Source: Vespula vulgaris (Eukaryota; Arthropoda; Insecta; Hymenoptera; Vespidae). From it: a stretch of 64,000 nucleotides of DNA. The stretch covers positions 5,532,501 through 5,596,500 of the forward strand of contig NC_066591.1 of the NCBI RefSeq assembly GCF_905475345.1, read 5' to 3'. Within the stretch, counting starts at the first letter, position 1, and each line of letters starts with the position of its first letter. The notes under the pieces are model-generated. The model was not told the DNA's origin. It did no database searches and was given only the letters and a program-made list of their open reading frames with translations. The position numbers were made by a program, and so were the translations under genes. Below are positions 22,648 to 36,626 of the stretch, one piece after another.

Positions 22648-25600
22648 CTGTAACACAAAAGCAGAGACGCGGACGAGAACGGGGTGAGTGGGTGCGTGAT
22701 CGCATCGGTAAACGTGCACGGACGGGTTTGCGTCGTGATGTGTTATATATAGGTATGCGAGTAGTGTGTTGCTTCTGTTGGTCGTGACAGTGGTGGTAGT
22801 AGTGATAGTGGTAGTGATAGATACTGCCTGATTCGTATTGCTCTCGGGATTACCGCTCCAAGGATTCTCGGCCTCTAACGTTAACAGGAATGACGTTGTT
22901 TACGATTGCAAAAATCGATTGTAGAGAGCACGTTTGAAAATCGATCGAATTCTATTGCAAATTATTTTTTATTCTTTCTCGTTCGAAAAGTTAAGTGGAA
23001 CATTTAATAGGACGGCGAAAGGAAATCATTTTGAAAGTCTACATGCCTTTTTTTTTAATATTCGATATATCGATCGATCATAGTATGTATAAGAAAGGAA
23101 AATGAGTAGTCTTAAAGGATAAGATATGAAAGGTCGAGTCGAGTATAGAGAGTAGATAGTTGAAATAGACGTTCATCTATTTAACAGGCACGTTACAGAG
23201 AGAAATAAGAGAACGGACATGCAGGCTCAAAATACGTACGAGATACGCTTTGCTGCATCCATAGGAAATTTTTCTTTTTTTTTTTTTTTACGTTCATCAC
23301 TCTTTCTCATGCAAAGGTACATCATGCGGTGCACATTCTACGTGTACTCCGCCTCAGAAACTTCGTTTGCGTTTTCGAAATCATATTCTCGCCGGAAATC
23401 TATGGCAATCACTTGGATTTGCATCTGTTACATAAAATAATAAAAATAATATATAGAGTTCATTTTTATCGAAAAATAATGATTTTTTTTTACGAAAATA
23501 TTTGAAGTGAATAAATATTACGATAAAACATTTAATAATTATATATGTACAATTTAATAAGTATATTTCATATGTATAGTTCAATACGGATGTACCTTCG
23601 AAATTAATTTGTAGAAGATTAAAAACCGACCCGAGCTTATAAATCAATGCGGCTTTGAGAATAAATGAAACAATTTGTAAATGTAAATATGAACGCGTAA
23701 AAGCCAATTTCCATTTTATTCTCATTCGTCGAAATGCAATGAAAATTTTGTTGTAAAAATGGCATTTGTTCTTTCTTTATTTTCATTATATTATCATTGA
23801 ATTCAGTACGAACGATTTCGAAGTTCAAACGCTTCGGAGAGAAAGCAAGTACATATGTATATAGGAAGTGCTGGTGCACGTGCAGACCAGGGTTTTCAGG
23901 ATCGATCCACGTTCCGTTTGGTTCCTTGCATCGAATCGGATATCCTCGATCTTTTATTATTGGTTGATTTTCTAGAACGTCACTGAACGACAAAGATTCG
24001 CGGCGCTATTTTTATTTCCATTTTTTTTCAAACACCTGCTCGCGTTTCGCTTTTGGCATTGCATTTAAATCAACGTTTTTCAACCTATGGGCCATATTCC
24101 AAATACTAGGGCGCTAAATGATAACTGCTATTTTATACCAAAGTAAAGAAAGTGATTAACTTGTAAGAGATTTCTAGAGAGTACTCGTAGAATATTCTTG
24201 CAAGTCGATTTTTTAAAATAATATATAATGATCCCAATCTAAAAGGTTTTTAAAAATTGTGTATTATAAACGTTTGGGCCGCGGTATCATTATAAAGAAA
24301 TAGTATAGATTGTATAAAGAAGTGTAAAGATTGAAAAACGCAGATTTAAATGATTTAATCACGTACCTTTTGTTTTTTTTTAACGCTTTAAGAATTTTAT
24401 CCGTATTTGTCCGATTGTATTAAAATGAAATAATAATACCGATTCTTACTGCATCATAAAATACTCATCGATATATCGTATCGCGATACGTATTAGTAAT
24501 GTTAATCTTGTGTTCTATTATATCAAAGTTCCCTATTTTTTTTTCTATTTAACGACGCTCGAAATATTAATTTTTAATTGAAAGCTCTCCCGTAATTTAC
24601 TTACCTTTTACTTTCCTCGTTTACTTAAGAATTTGAGATACTTTAAGAATGATATTGAAAGAAAAAAAGAAATAAAAGGAAGATAATAATCATTAAGTTC
24701 AAATTAGGTAATTTAACTATCTATAACCACAATATATACCTATACAACAACAGGCTATTTTTGCAGTTTGAGATCATCGAATAATCAAGTTTCATATAAA
24801 AATAATAATAAAAAAGTATACGGAGAGACGAATGATCCTATTTTTTTTCTTCAATAATCTCGTTACTTCGTAATCATTGAAAACTTTGTAAATGTGATCT
24901 CGCTAAAATATGCAACACTTATATTGCGACGTTTAAGCTGCTTTGCCGCTGCCTTTCCACCGGCACAGTGCGAAGTCGTTCCGCAGACGCGCACACAGAT
25001 AATAAACATTTGCACATAGGTCACACATGCCCTTGTGTGTGATATTTGCAACTTACTTACTTACGTTTTCTTTTCTCCTTTTTCTCTCTTTGCTTTTCGC
25101 GCGTAACCGTACGCTCGTGTTTTGACAATGCCAATAAAATTATTGCGAGGCAGAAATATATGAAACGTCGTCGATCCTGGATAAGCAAACATGTCAAACC
25201 AATGTGTTATTTTTTTACAAATGTACATAGAATATTGAAATTTTTAATGCACGTGGAATTATTAAATAACATTTAAAATTATAATTAAAATTTTTTTAAT
25301 AAATCGAAAAGCAGTTTTAAAGATTACTGAAAATGTAAAAATATCCGAGTAAAGAATTTTTTAATGAAATTAGAATTCAATCGTCTACGCGATGAAAACC
25401 CGATTTACGTTTTAATAGCGTAAGTTTTCGATTAATTAGGGAAAAAGGAGCTTATCCAAAGGACGCTATAACGACGTCTCACGAGCTCTAAATACAGCAG
25501 TATCATTAAAAGTAATTGCTTTGCTCCTACTTTTTCTCTCTTTGTCTTTTTCCTATGCGTCTTCAATTAGCAAAAAATCATAGACTAAATGTTATTATTC

Positions 25601-26354
25601 TCGATTAAACGAATTTTATAAATGCATTCTGCTTTTTAATCCAAGATCGACAAGGCGTTTCGATCCGACGCACACATCGATCAAATTAAAGAAAAGAAAA
25701 AGAAAAAGAGAGAGAAAAAAAAGTAGAAATTTTTTACATGATACAAATACATAGAGACACAAGATGTAATCTCGTAAAACAACGTGACGAAAGAAAAACT
25801 CGTCATCCAAGTTACTTCACAACACCAACAGTCGACTTTCACAAGGTGCTATTATAATCATTTTTATACTCGTCCATTCATCGAGCAACGATGTTCACTC
25901 GATTCAACGTACAAGAAAATAAACTGGATTGAAAACGATGTAAATACCGTAAATAAAAGATCGTTATCATTGCGTCGAACAACGATAATATATTTTTAAT
26001 GTCAGTAGTTTATAATGCAATATTTAACGAGCAGTATTTTAATAATAATTTTAACGATCCTTTATTTATCAGTATAATATACGCAAGAACACAGATTCAT
26101 CAACGTAAGAGTATCTTGTAGCAATATGGTTAAAAATAAATCCGATTCTATTCATTAATAATATCATCTATTAATAATATTTTTTATATATGTATATATT
26201 GAATGCAAATGGAAATACTCGTACGTTCAAGCAATGACGAACAAATGCAGAGGACTGTTCGACCTACCGATCGAATCTGCTACGTCTCATCTCAACTCTC
26301 CCCCATTCTCAGTCACTCTCACAGTCTGGCACACTCGCTTTCTCTTATACTCAC
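22648..26354 (-). other. Gfrl intron a-b
   Basis: 3707-nt intron. Contains a complete hAT-like MITE (24071-24343). The remainder is AT-rich with no exon recognised. Minus-strand donor-like sites at 24602 and 25064 lack a coding stretch. Confidence 0.75.
24063..24351. mobile_element. hAT-like MITE with perfect 8-bp target duplication
   Basis: Element 24071-24343 (273 bp) flanked on both sides by ATTTAAAT. Inverted ends are CAACGTTTTTCAACC on the left and, read on the other strand, CTGCGTTTTTCAATC on the right. The internal GGGCCGCGG is common in hAT-type elements. No transposase ORF. Confidence 0.88.
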
Positions 26355-26482
26355 CGACGCAAGGATTATGATTGACCAATGAGAAGATCCTGTCGCATCG
26401 TTTCTTTATGTGATTGTTCGGACATATACAACCAAACACCGGTGACAATCGAAGTTGCGTCCAAGAATCATGACAAGCGTCT
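26355..26482 (-). CDS. Gfrl: Gfrl exon a: second half of GFR domain 1
   Basis: 128 nt (1 + 42 codons + 1). The acceptor is TTGTTACAG at 26483-26484 and the donor is GTGAGT at 26354. The peptide begins DACHDSWTQLR and continues FGCICPNN, KKRCDRIF and NHNPCV. This aligns with the vertebrate GFRalpha1 D1 pattern (D/E)CRSAMEALKQ..YNCRCKRG..KEKNCL, so the cysteines at C-x14-C-x-C and the KK-x-C motif are in family positions. The exon starts in the middle of a domain, so another exon carrying the first D1 cysteines must lie upstream with a phase-2 donor. No convincing partner was found up to 64000. Confidence 0.87.
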
Positions 26483-27532
26483 CTGTAACAAAAAAATTCG
26501 CAGACTCGCTATCAGAATTATACTTCCAAAGCGTTTATAATATTTTCATTATAAAGAAAGGGAGTTAAAGAGAGATAAAGTACATTACATCGAGTTTAAT
26601 ATTTTAAATTTCTCTTTGTCTCAAATTCAAAATGAATCATAGATCTCAAACGTTTGATACGTACTAATATTGACACGAAATAATGTCGCCCTTCTCTTCG
26701 TGTTTCATTTTCTTCGCAAAAAAGAAAATTAAAAAAAGATGTTCAAAAGAAGAAAGAAGAAGAGAAAAGGTGAGTCGGAAAATTCGACGTCAAGATCCTC
26801 GTGTTTCAAAATTATTTGGGTTAATGGTACATACGTGCTTCGCGTTGGTCAAATTAAAGATTAAAGAGGATAAAACGAACATCGTCACCAAGGAAGGAAT
26901 AGGAATCACCAAGGAGATCTGTCAGAAAGATGTATGCAGATGAATGGAAATATAAAAGGAGAGAAATAAGCAAAATAAAATGGACAGAAAAGAATTGCAA
27001 AATGACGGAAAAAAATAAAAGTAAAAAATACACCAAGGATTTTACCTCGGAAAAGAAATTCGTCAGGATATACCTAAATGAGATTTTATACGTGTCATCT
27101 TCTTATTTTGCTTCTTATCCATTTCAAAAAATACAGAACGAAAATTAATGTGTAGAACTTATCGATCAGAAGGAATAAGAACGAATAACGTACGCGAACA
27201 TCGAAGAGAATCTTTCTTTCCGTGCAATTCTATAATAAATCGAAGCAATGAATCTTTCTACCCATCCCTCTTCTTTCCTTTTTCTCTTTCTTTTTCTTTT
27301 CTCTCTTCTCTAGACAAGTATGCGCATTTATAGCATCTGAGGATAGATTTATTTATGAAAACAGCAGAAACTATCTCGTACATCGAGTTGAGATATCAAA
27401 GGAAGTTCAGGACCACTGTACTGTAACTCATTGAATTTACTGCGATGAGATTCGATTTTGAAAGTACTGCTTTGATTTCCCAAGTAGAGGAAGGAGATAG
27501 AGATAGAAATAGAGATAAAGATAGATAGATAA

Positions 27533-27539
<7 letters not shown>

Positions 27540-27572
<33 letters not shown>
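27540..27572. repeat. (GA)n microsatellite
   Basis: Pure AG tract. Confidence 0.95.
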
Positions 27573-27577
<5 letters not shown>

Positions 27578-28842
27578 AAGAAAGTAAAGAAATTTCAAGG
27601 TTTAAAATTTCTCGTGTATCCAATATCGTACGTCAATCAAACGTAGCAAAAAAAAATTAGTAGTACAATAAATAAGATTTGTAAAAATTCTACTATTCGC
27701 AAAACAAAGAAGAACGTTTTTTTTCATTTTATAAATTAAATGAACGTTTTCCATATCGATCGGCTACTGATAAGGACTACTGACTACTGATAACGTTCAA
27801 CCATAGAGACGATTTTCCACGAATGTCATTCTCAGGTATTTGGGACAACGCTTTCCGGTGTTCTCAGAACGATCTCTATGTGACTTCGTTGTGTGTAAAC
27901 CGTGAACTGAACTTGCAACAGTATGTAAGCTTCCACCAATCTTGCCCGCACAAGTTTCAAGGCGATCATTTTAAAGCAACGTTGTACTACTGCCAATAGA
28001 AGGGGAATTTACGGCACGACGAACTCTGACCACCGTTTAACTCGTTTCTGTTGTTGGAGACTATAGACCACAATATCCTTGCCAATATATATAAATGTTA
28101 AAAGCCCGATAACAATAATTTGCAATTTATCTACATACTGAGATACATATATTTTTAACATTCCACATATATTCTTGATCTAATTTAAAAATTTTTGATT
28201 ATATTAAAGTAATACCGATGGCAAATTTCTTTTTAAATTTTCAGATTTTCTCAGAGAGATATATAACTTTCAGTAACATTTAAATTTCACTCGTACGAGC
28301 GTGACTTTCTTTTCAGGTAGGAATGAACTTTAGTAATACCTTCAGGCTATAGACTGAGTTGCGTGCATACAAGTTTCTTCTTACCTTTTTACTTTTCTCT
28401 TTGCTTCTTTTTACTTTTTTTTATTTCTTTATTCAATTTAGTATACGAACTCATGTAATGCATGATCATCCAATCGATCTATTTGACTGTCGGTAAAATG
28501 AACTATGACAAAAGAAACAAATACGACAGGTCATCGCATAAATAGCGGATTAAGACAATAAAATGAAAAACAAAGTCGAGAACGAGGATATCAGAAAAGA
28601 AAAAGAGAACAAATAAAAAATGGAAAAATGAAACTTTGAACTTGCATTCCCCACCGTCTTTTCTACTCGATTACAGATTCGCTGATTGTGAGACTAACGA
28701 GCAACGCGAAAGCGAGATATCCGCGAAAAAGTCGGACGAAGTCGAGAAATAGTCGAGATTAACTAATTGCACTGGCGCGCTCGGAAAACTGTATTTTCGT
28801 TTTGAAAACGAGCCACGCGAAAAAACTGTAAAGGAGACGAAC

Positions 28843-28850
<8 letters not shown>

Positions 28851-28903
<53 letters not shown>
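28851..28903. repeat. (GA)n microsatellite
   Basis: About 53 bp of pure GA. Confidence 0.95.
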
Positions 28904-28905
<2 letters not shown>

Positions 28906-31900
28906 AAGAAAAAGAAAAGAAATATAGTCGAAAAGAAAGGGGGAGAAAGTCGAAGGTGAGAAAAAAAAGTAAAATAGAAACTTCCAGGCTCGTCGAGGAA
29001 GGAAAAGTAAGTGAGACTTATACTATTTGTATAATACAAAATATACAAACATGAATGCATATATATGTAAATATCCGAATGATTAAAGTATGTGTGCCTA
29101 TGTGCGTATGTGGGTATATATGTGTAAATGGATACGCCTGAAGAATCCGAGATATCTACGTGCCGGTCGAGTGGCCTTGCACCATCCCAGGAGTGATAAG
29201 TATATCTACGTATATACTTTCCACATATATATATCACACGCACGCGAACGCTCACGGATCTCTTAGACGGATGTTGCATTCGCTTCTACAAGATTTTACG
29301 GACCTTTTGAGAGCGATGGATGGTCTTCATATTTTATTTCATAGTTGTTCACTGGAATTTTTCACTTTCTGACTGTCTTTCAATATCGAATGAGCTTTTA
29401 GAACTTTCGAAAGAATCGAGTATCAAAATTTAAAAAATATAGTTATTGTTTTACGAAAAAAGAAAAAAATTGACGAAATTCACATTTGTGAGAGAGAATT
29501 TATTATTAAATCTAATCGATGTTTTCTCTTCGCAGATTTTACTCGCATAGATCGGAAAAGTATTTGACGAATGTATCTTTCGCGAACATGGACAAAAGTT
29601 ATGCATAGCTCGCGTGAAAACGCTTTTGAATAATGCATGCGTCTATGAAGCGGCACGAAAATGATTAATGACACTGACCCGCTCTCCTCTGGCCTCCTAA
29701 AACTTCGAAATACCCTTTCGACCGTGCGACACCCTCGACTTTAGCAGGTAGATGCTGCTACAGCTTATGAAATTATAACGGAACTTCTTCGAATCTCTTT
29801 CTCGAACTTGTACGGAAATGATCTGAATTGTATATGACTTCTAACGAGTTTTGATTTCCGAAAAAATGAAGAATTTCTAATACGATTATTTCTGTTTCGG
29901 AAATAAAATGCTCGCTCCAAAGATATTACGTAACAAATTGATATTCAATTAATTTCAAAGAAAACAAATTAAAACGTTTCGTTTGGATAACAGATATAAG
30001 CTTTCGATTTTATTGATATACAATCAGGCTGACTAAATCGATTAATAAAATGTTAATATAATTTTTCGATAAGAAAAGATTAATCGAGGATAATTATTAA
30101 CGTCGGCTAGATCTATGCTACTTTTGAGAATGAAAACAATCCCGTAGACATTGAAATATGGCTCTACGGAGAGTTCGATGAAACGACGGCTCGTTTTCAG
30201 CAGGTACAACCGAAGTAAGTAGTTTCCGTTTCAGGAAACGAGAGCCACGTTCGTACTCGTTTATTCGTACGTGCTGCAACTACAAGAAAATGGATAAAGT
30301 ATACTCTCGTAGACGCGTGCTTGCTCGCTACCCTTTAATACAAACCTTAATATCTCACTTACGATGACAATAATAACGTATGGCCTACCTAACGTTTAAG
30401 TTTATTACACACTGCGAAAAGCAATCTAACATGTAATCGATCCTACAAACAGAATACCCTTGTTTATCGTGATTAATGAACGAAAGTATTTCTCGTCGAT
30501 TCTCATCATGAATGAAAGTACTTATACACAAATATCAACAATGAAATTAATTGGCCTTAATCGTTTCTATCGTTCACCTTTTTTCTTTATTATTAATTAT
30601 TTAACAACTTTGTTATCACGCGAAAAGACAGGCGAACGTGTCTTATTGTCCTTTTAATCTTCTCTTTTCCTTTTTTATTTTTATTTTCTTTCAAATTTTA
30701 ATCAACGAGAGGTCTGAATCGATAACGAACGACGTAATAGACGTAATGGAACTGCAAATATTTTTCCTCCTCCTTCTCCTTTTTTTCTCTTTTTGGAGAA
30801 GGAAAAATAATCCGCCGGCGTAGAAATAATGACCGGATAAAAACGACAAGGAGAGGCTCGACAGGGTTGTTTCGTCGTAAATACGTGTCTTTCCCGTGGA
30901 AACGAACGAACGAATGAACGAACGAGCACCGTTCGTGGCACCGTCGGAGCTTAGGTTGCTTTGCTCGGGGCAAGGAGAGTACGTTCCTTTTCTCTACGAA
31001 TTTATTCTCTACGATTTACGAACAAAAAAAAAGAAGAGAAAAAGAAAGAGTGAGGGTGTCTCCACTTGATTACGATCATGCTACCGTATCATAGCGTAGT
31101 TCAGCTCGGGGCAAGTCCACCCACTATCTTTTTGAGCTTAACGTCGCTACGAACTAATTGAGAGTTCCGCAAATGTTACCTACCGGAAGTAGTTGTCACG
31201 TGCTTGTAGTTCATTCGAGCCCCTTGCTATCCGGTATCCGGTCGTAATTTGTTGCGAGTAGCGTGAAAGCTGAGACACGACGACCACTACGAGAGTGAGG
31301 AGGGAAAACAAGCAAGAGCAGAAGAAGGAGAACGAGGAAGAGGAGAGAAGTAGGAGGTCGACGATGAAGCGGGAACAACTCGAGGGTTAAAAGAAAGAGA
31401 GAGAAAGAGAGAAAGAAAGTACACTCACGCGTAGAGAATACGTGCCTGTAAAAGAAAGTACAAGACTCGAAGGGACGTGTTTACATTTTCTTTCTCTCTC
31501 TTTCTCTGCTAGTCTCCTCTACTGTCCTATGTCTGTGTGCTGGTAACGAAGACCATAACTTTGAGAATGGCAAGTCAGAAAGAAAGCAAAACAGAGCTTA
31601 ACAAGGCGAACACGTGCACGCGTATCCATGATGCCAGTGGTAGGTATATTCGCATACGAGACAGTCCCATTAGTGAAGGGGAAACGAGAAACGTAGATTT
31701 GCTACGTGGAACTTGAAGATCGTGGCTATAGCTCCGAGGCTTTTACGCCAACGTTACACCGTTATTATGATCGTTTGGATTAATTAAAGAATTTGATGAC
31801 CTTTTTCTTGCTTCTTCCATCGAATATTTTATAGTTCATTTACCTTTTTCTTCTGCTATTTCTATCGCACATAAAAAAAGGGAATAATCTTTGATTCATT

Positions 31901-34900
31901 CTTACTATTCTATCACAATAAAACATTAAAGATGGGAGTCTGAATTATATTACCTGATTACAATGTTCACATATATATTTATACTGTTAAATAACGTAAC
32001 TGCTGTATGATAAGGAAACTATACGTGAGAAATATTTTTTAAGTGTATATTTTAATCTAAAGAAGAAACGATTATCGAACGGTTTATTCGAAGCTCTACT
32101 ATGCAAGGTGAAGGTTCGAGAGAAACAAAGAAAAATATAGGGAAGGTACGCGTACGTAGCATAGATCCGTTAGTAAGTACCTATAGGTATAGGGCCATCT
32201 ATAAATATATAATACACGTGGCTCATATGGTGCCGGGTGCTAAAGTGGGAACGGTCGAGTCACCTTATGAATTTTAATGAGAGTGTATCGTCACGTGATA
32301 GGTATAAGGGTTGTCTAGTGTCTGCCAGCCTTGTAGAGACCTTCGTAAAGGGGTGTGTGCTTGCGCGCGCAAGCGCTGGCAAGGTTGTACAGGGCTGCCG
32401 TCAAACGACTCTTGACCGACCATCGTCTCGCCCTTCTTTCCTTTCCTGAGAATGTTACTACGTGTTTCTATACATGAATCGAATTGTGTGATATGCCTGT
32501 TTAGAACTTTTTTCATAAGGTATAACGAGGGGTATATTATTTTAATGAAAAACTTGATTTCTAAGAAAAGATCAAAGGATTTCAATTCTATGTCATAATA
32601 TATTATATCGTACAATGATATATCATAAGTGTACAAACATATGAAAAATACTTAAAAGTTAAAAGCCGAAAATCAATTTTTGTGGAAGCTTTCAAATTCG
32701 CCGAGTAAAGATAGATATCGCGAGCTTTACAATAACGATCGATTTTATTATTGACGATGAATCTCGCTAACGTAGATGGAGACGCAACTACAATTTCGGT
32801 TAAAACCATCCGAAAATCCTATTACAAGGACCGGTCTCTGTAATTACGCGGAGAAACGCGTGCGTAAGCCGCACACGCTGGAGAAATCGCGAAACGCTGA
32901 AACAGAGCCGAGCTCAACATTTTGCGTTATTTATTTCACTGCGATGTACGCTTTCTCCTCTCTTCCTTCTTTCTCCTATACCTTCCTTCTCATTTTTTTC
33001 TTTTTTCTCCCTGTTTAGATTACACTGAGAGATTCGCTATGCTTGTAATATTATTTCGTAACTAACGATACGGCGCTAGCCAACAGCCGCGATATTATTT
33101 TCTCGCTAACACTCTTTTCCATTTGAACATTTTAACTGTACTTCGACTAAAAACCTGCATTAATCCATGCACATTTGTAAGCTAATTTAATTTTACAATA
33201 TCCCAAACTGTATAAATATTTTTTTTATTTTTTATTATACTTATTGCATTTTATTTATTTCGTTTACCCGCTTTTTATACATTTTGCATTTTTATGTTAA
33301 TGGAAAAATTTACTGCTGGTAAAAAGCATATGAGTATATGCTTTTCATTTGACTTCTTTGTATTATTTCGTTTCATTTGTAAATCATTATAACTTTCCGA
33401 AATATATTTTATGAAACGGATATTTTCCGTTAATCCGTATGTTTATAAGCCGTTAAAAACTTTTATAGAATACGAATATGACATACCCTTGATTACCGTT
33501 ATTACGATTAACATGAAATTGTCCTGTGGTCTAATTATTACAATCTTGAATCGTATTATGCGTAACACATCATTAATTTAGCTGGAACTTGGCTTACCTC
33601 GGATTCTACTCGAGTAGTCGCGCATACTCTCGCTGTTTCGATTAACGAAGGAGACTAATGAACAGTACTACATTTGCAAGAGAGAATCGAACATACTCTG
33701 CTCCATCGGAAACAGTTATGCTGGTCGTGAGATATAAATTAACATTGTATAACGTAATTAACAATTTAACATGTTTATTGAAATATAAGAAAGAAAAGAA
33801 AAGAAATTTTCATTCTTCGTACCTAAAAGAGAAGGAGAAGGAAGATAAAAGTAAAAGAAAAAGAAAAAGTACAAATTTGATCGATGCGTCTCTAGCTCGG
33901 ACATGTTTTCTCTTCGTTAAAGATAACAAACGATCGAGAGTATATGACACGGTAATGATAGTGGGTATAAATACATCTGTCCTCACTTGCATATTGTATG
34001 AAGTTTGCTAGGAGTTTATCGTACCGAATGAACACACCAGCCGCCTGTTTTGGTCTCGTGGTTTTCACAGTGCACTCGTGTAATTCCCCACTTGGACCGT
34101 AAGCGAGACAAAGCAACGAGGATTCCAACAAGCTCAAATTAAGCTACCTTCTCATTTTCGAACTATGATGAATGTATATAATTATCAAGAAAGCATTAGT
34201 TCCAAATCGAATTGCGATTCAAATTGAATTTGGGTGAGGCGTACTGGCAGTAAGGGCTTGAGAGATGGGCAGCGGAGTATGTGTGTTTAAAATACACATG
34301 TGTTTTCTGCGCGTACATGATATATTTTATTAAATATATAAATTGTTTTATTATATGTATACAATTTATACGAATAGACAAACTTTTCGATATAAGGAAA
34401 CGAACGATGTGCAGAATAATACATAAATATCATAACACAGGCATTACGTATGACAATACTACAAATAATACCTCAAGATCTTTCCTATTCTCTTTACTTA
34501 ATAATGATGTTAAGAGGAGCTTGATTCGAGTTTCGATTAGAACACTTATACTGCATATATCGTTTCTAATTAAACCGTACTTCCATCTTCCGAGCAACTT
34601 TCGACTCGTTAGAGATCGCTAATAGGATAGATCCAACTATATTCCAAACCTTAGATATCGAGTTAACCGTGTAAGAACGGTCTCGTATCTTTGCGATTCA
34701 GATAACTCTGCCGTTATTACTTTTAGCTCCGTTTTAACACGTTGAATGCCGCAGGGATCATTAGTGACCGACACTCCATTTTGTAGACTTTATTTTAAAA
34801 GTTTCTAAAATATCTTTTGTGACATTTAGAAGATTAAAAGTATAAGGATAAAGTCAAATTTAAAAAACAAATTCTCTTATAGATATTTTTGAGAAAAGAA

Positions 34901-36238
34901 AAAATTATGAACGATATTAGATGAATAAATTCGATTAGTGAAAGATCATTAATCGATAGTCCACGTATCAAAACGAGTAAAAGATAAAAAAAAGAAGATA
35001 GGAAGACGAGCTGAGTTTAGGAAAGAAAAAGAGAAAACAAGACAAAATATAAAACTCGAGGGAGCAAACGCGAGAGCTTGGAAAATGGCGAACTAACGCG
35101 AGGTCACGATCCGGAAACGTGGGGCAGACGTGGGACGCGATTCCATAGAGAAGCACGCTCGAAATAATGTTTACAAGAGAATTTCTATGCGGATATCTGC
35201 AAGAGTAAGGCGGATACGAGGCAATGCTCGTAACAGGCCATCAAAGCCAGAAGCGAATCGCGTAACCGGTCGGTCGTTAAAGACCAAACTTTCGGAGTCT
35301 GGAATACAATTCGTAGAGAGGAAGGAAAGCAAAGCTTGTCCGTACGAATCGACCGACGCGTGATCGTACACCGCGAATAATTCATTGTAGATATTTCAAT
35401 TCTATTTCGAAACTGTTAACTTTGATAAACGTTTTTCGAGTATCTAATAAACAATATGTTTTAAGTAACTTTTGTTTTTGTAAAGAAAAAATTGACTTAA
35501 TGTTATCTAAAAACAAAACATATTTGTAAGTAAGAAGAACGAATATTTTGAATTATTTACCTTCTATCAGTTTCTTCAGCAATAAAGACTGCCTCTTTTC
35601 TGCTATATCTTTTTTGCATTGATACTTCAATTCGAATATTCGATCTGAGGATATTAAGTCGAATGAAACTTCGATCTTCGTTTCATAGGATACGTATCAG
35701 GTTGGGTTTTAAATTCTTTCAAAATCGAATTGCAATGCTTATAACATACAAAAGTTATTTCATCTTGAAGCTTTTAAAGCGTTCTCAGTTTCTCATCCTC
35801 GTTTATCTAGATACTTAGGTTGGATAAACGAGAGTTTGAGAATAAGATCGTTGATGGTAAGAAGCAAAGTAAAAGGTGGAATAATCGTGGTTGGAAATGA
35901 AAGTAGGATACTCTCGTCGGGGTGAGAAAAGGCTCGAGACGTTCGTTTAGTTCGTTTACTCGAAACTCGAGACTCGAATTACAGTTGGCTTATAGAAATT
36001 TCCATTTCTTCGAATCTCTCCCGAGAATTAATCTCGATCGAATGAAATAAAATCAAAGCTTCACGAAGTACCTTAGTACGAAAGAAAATTGTGCATCAAG
36101 AAAGGCCGATCGATACGTAACGTTTTCGTTTTTCTCCAATTTTCACGAATCGTAAAAAGGAAAGAAGTTGGTAAAATCGACAAATCGAAGGCAACGGTTG
36201 AATCGATATAAAAGATGAAGGAGAAAAAGGAGGTGAGG

Positions 36239-36265
36239 ATGGAGGAGGAGGAGGAGGAGGAGGAG
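36239..36265. repeat. (GGA)n trinucleotide repeat
   Basis: About nine GGA units. Confidence 0.9.
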
Positions 36266-36604
36266 TAGTAGAATCGTCATCTACGAGTAGAGACACGTAG
36301 AAATGTACAGCATGAGGGAGGAGAAGGAGGAAAGGAACATATATAGATACTCGCTCACATACGTGCACTATCGGGATTCTGCAGTGCAGCTGTTCGTAAT
36401 ATGGGATACGGAGGTTTCGCGCATATGCGTCGGTGTGTGCGCGCGCGCGCAACCTCGTGCGATCGACTATCTTTCTCCCTTCCATGTCGGACTCAGCGCG
36501 TGCATGTGAACTACGGTAGTAACGTGGGAAACGCAGATAACTCAGACTGACTGGTAATGCGAGCTTATGCCTCTATGGTTCAGGGTATGAGTAAGGGATA
36601 GAAA

Positions 36605-36626
36605 GGGCGGGGAGGGGAGGGCAGGG
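36605..36626 (+). other. possible G-quadruplex
   Basis: GGGCGGGGAGGGGAGGGCAG followed by GG: five runs of three or four G separated by one or two bases. Confidence 0.6.

Larger units (their letters stand above)
26483..31000. other. non-coding stretch upstream of Gfrl exon a
   Basis: No exon I can defend. Two GA tracts (27540-27572, 28851-28903) and a GC-richer island at 27817-27997 that is open on both strands. Confidence 0.6.

Noticed and set aside
21503..22653. Long plus-strand ORFs opposite exon b (106, 286 and 69 codons)
   Set aside because: They are Lys/Arg, Thr and Val runs produced by the same trinucleotide repeats; the minus frame has splice sites and phases that fit the gene.
30113..30233. 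Plus-strand open stretch reading IEIWLYGEFDETTARFQQ
   Set aside because: About 43 codons without an ATG; could be a transposon relic or chance, with nothing to decide.
31429..31445. 17-nt minus-strand interval with excellent acceptor and donor
   Set aside because: Too short to assign a frame or partner; kept only as part of the possible 5' UTR finding.
33892..34137. Minus-strand open stretch with a phase-2 GT that could join exon a
   Set aside because: No D1 cysteine pattern and a weak donor (GTACGA).
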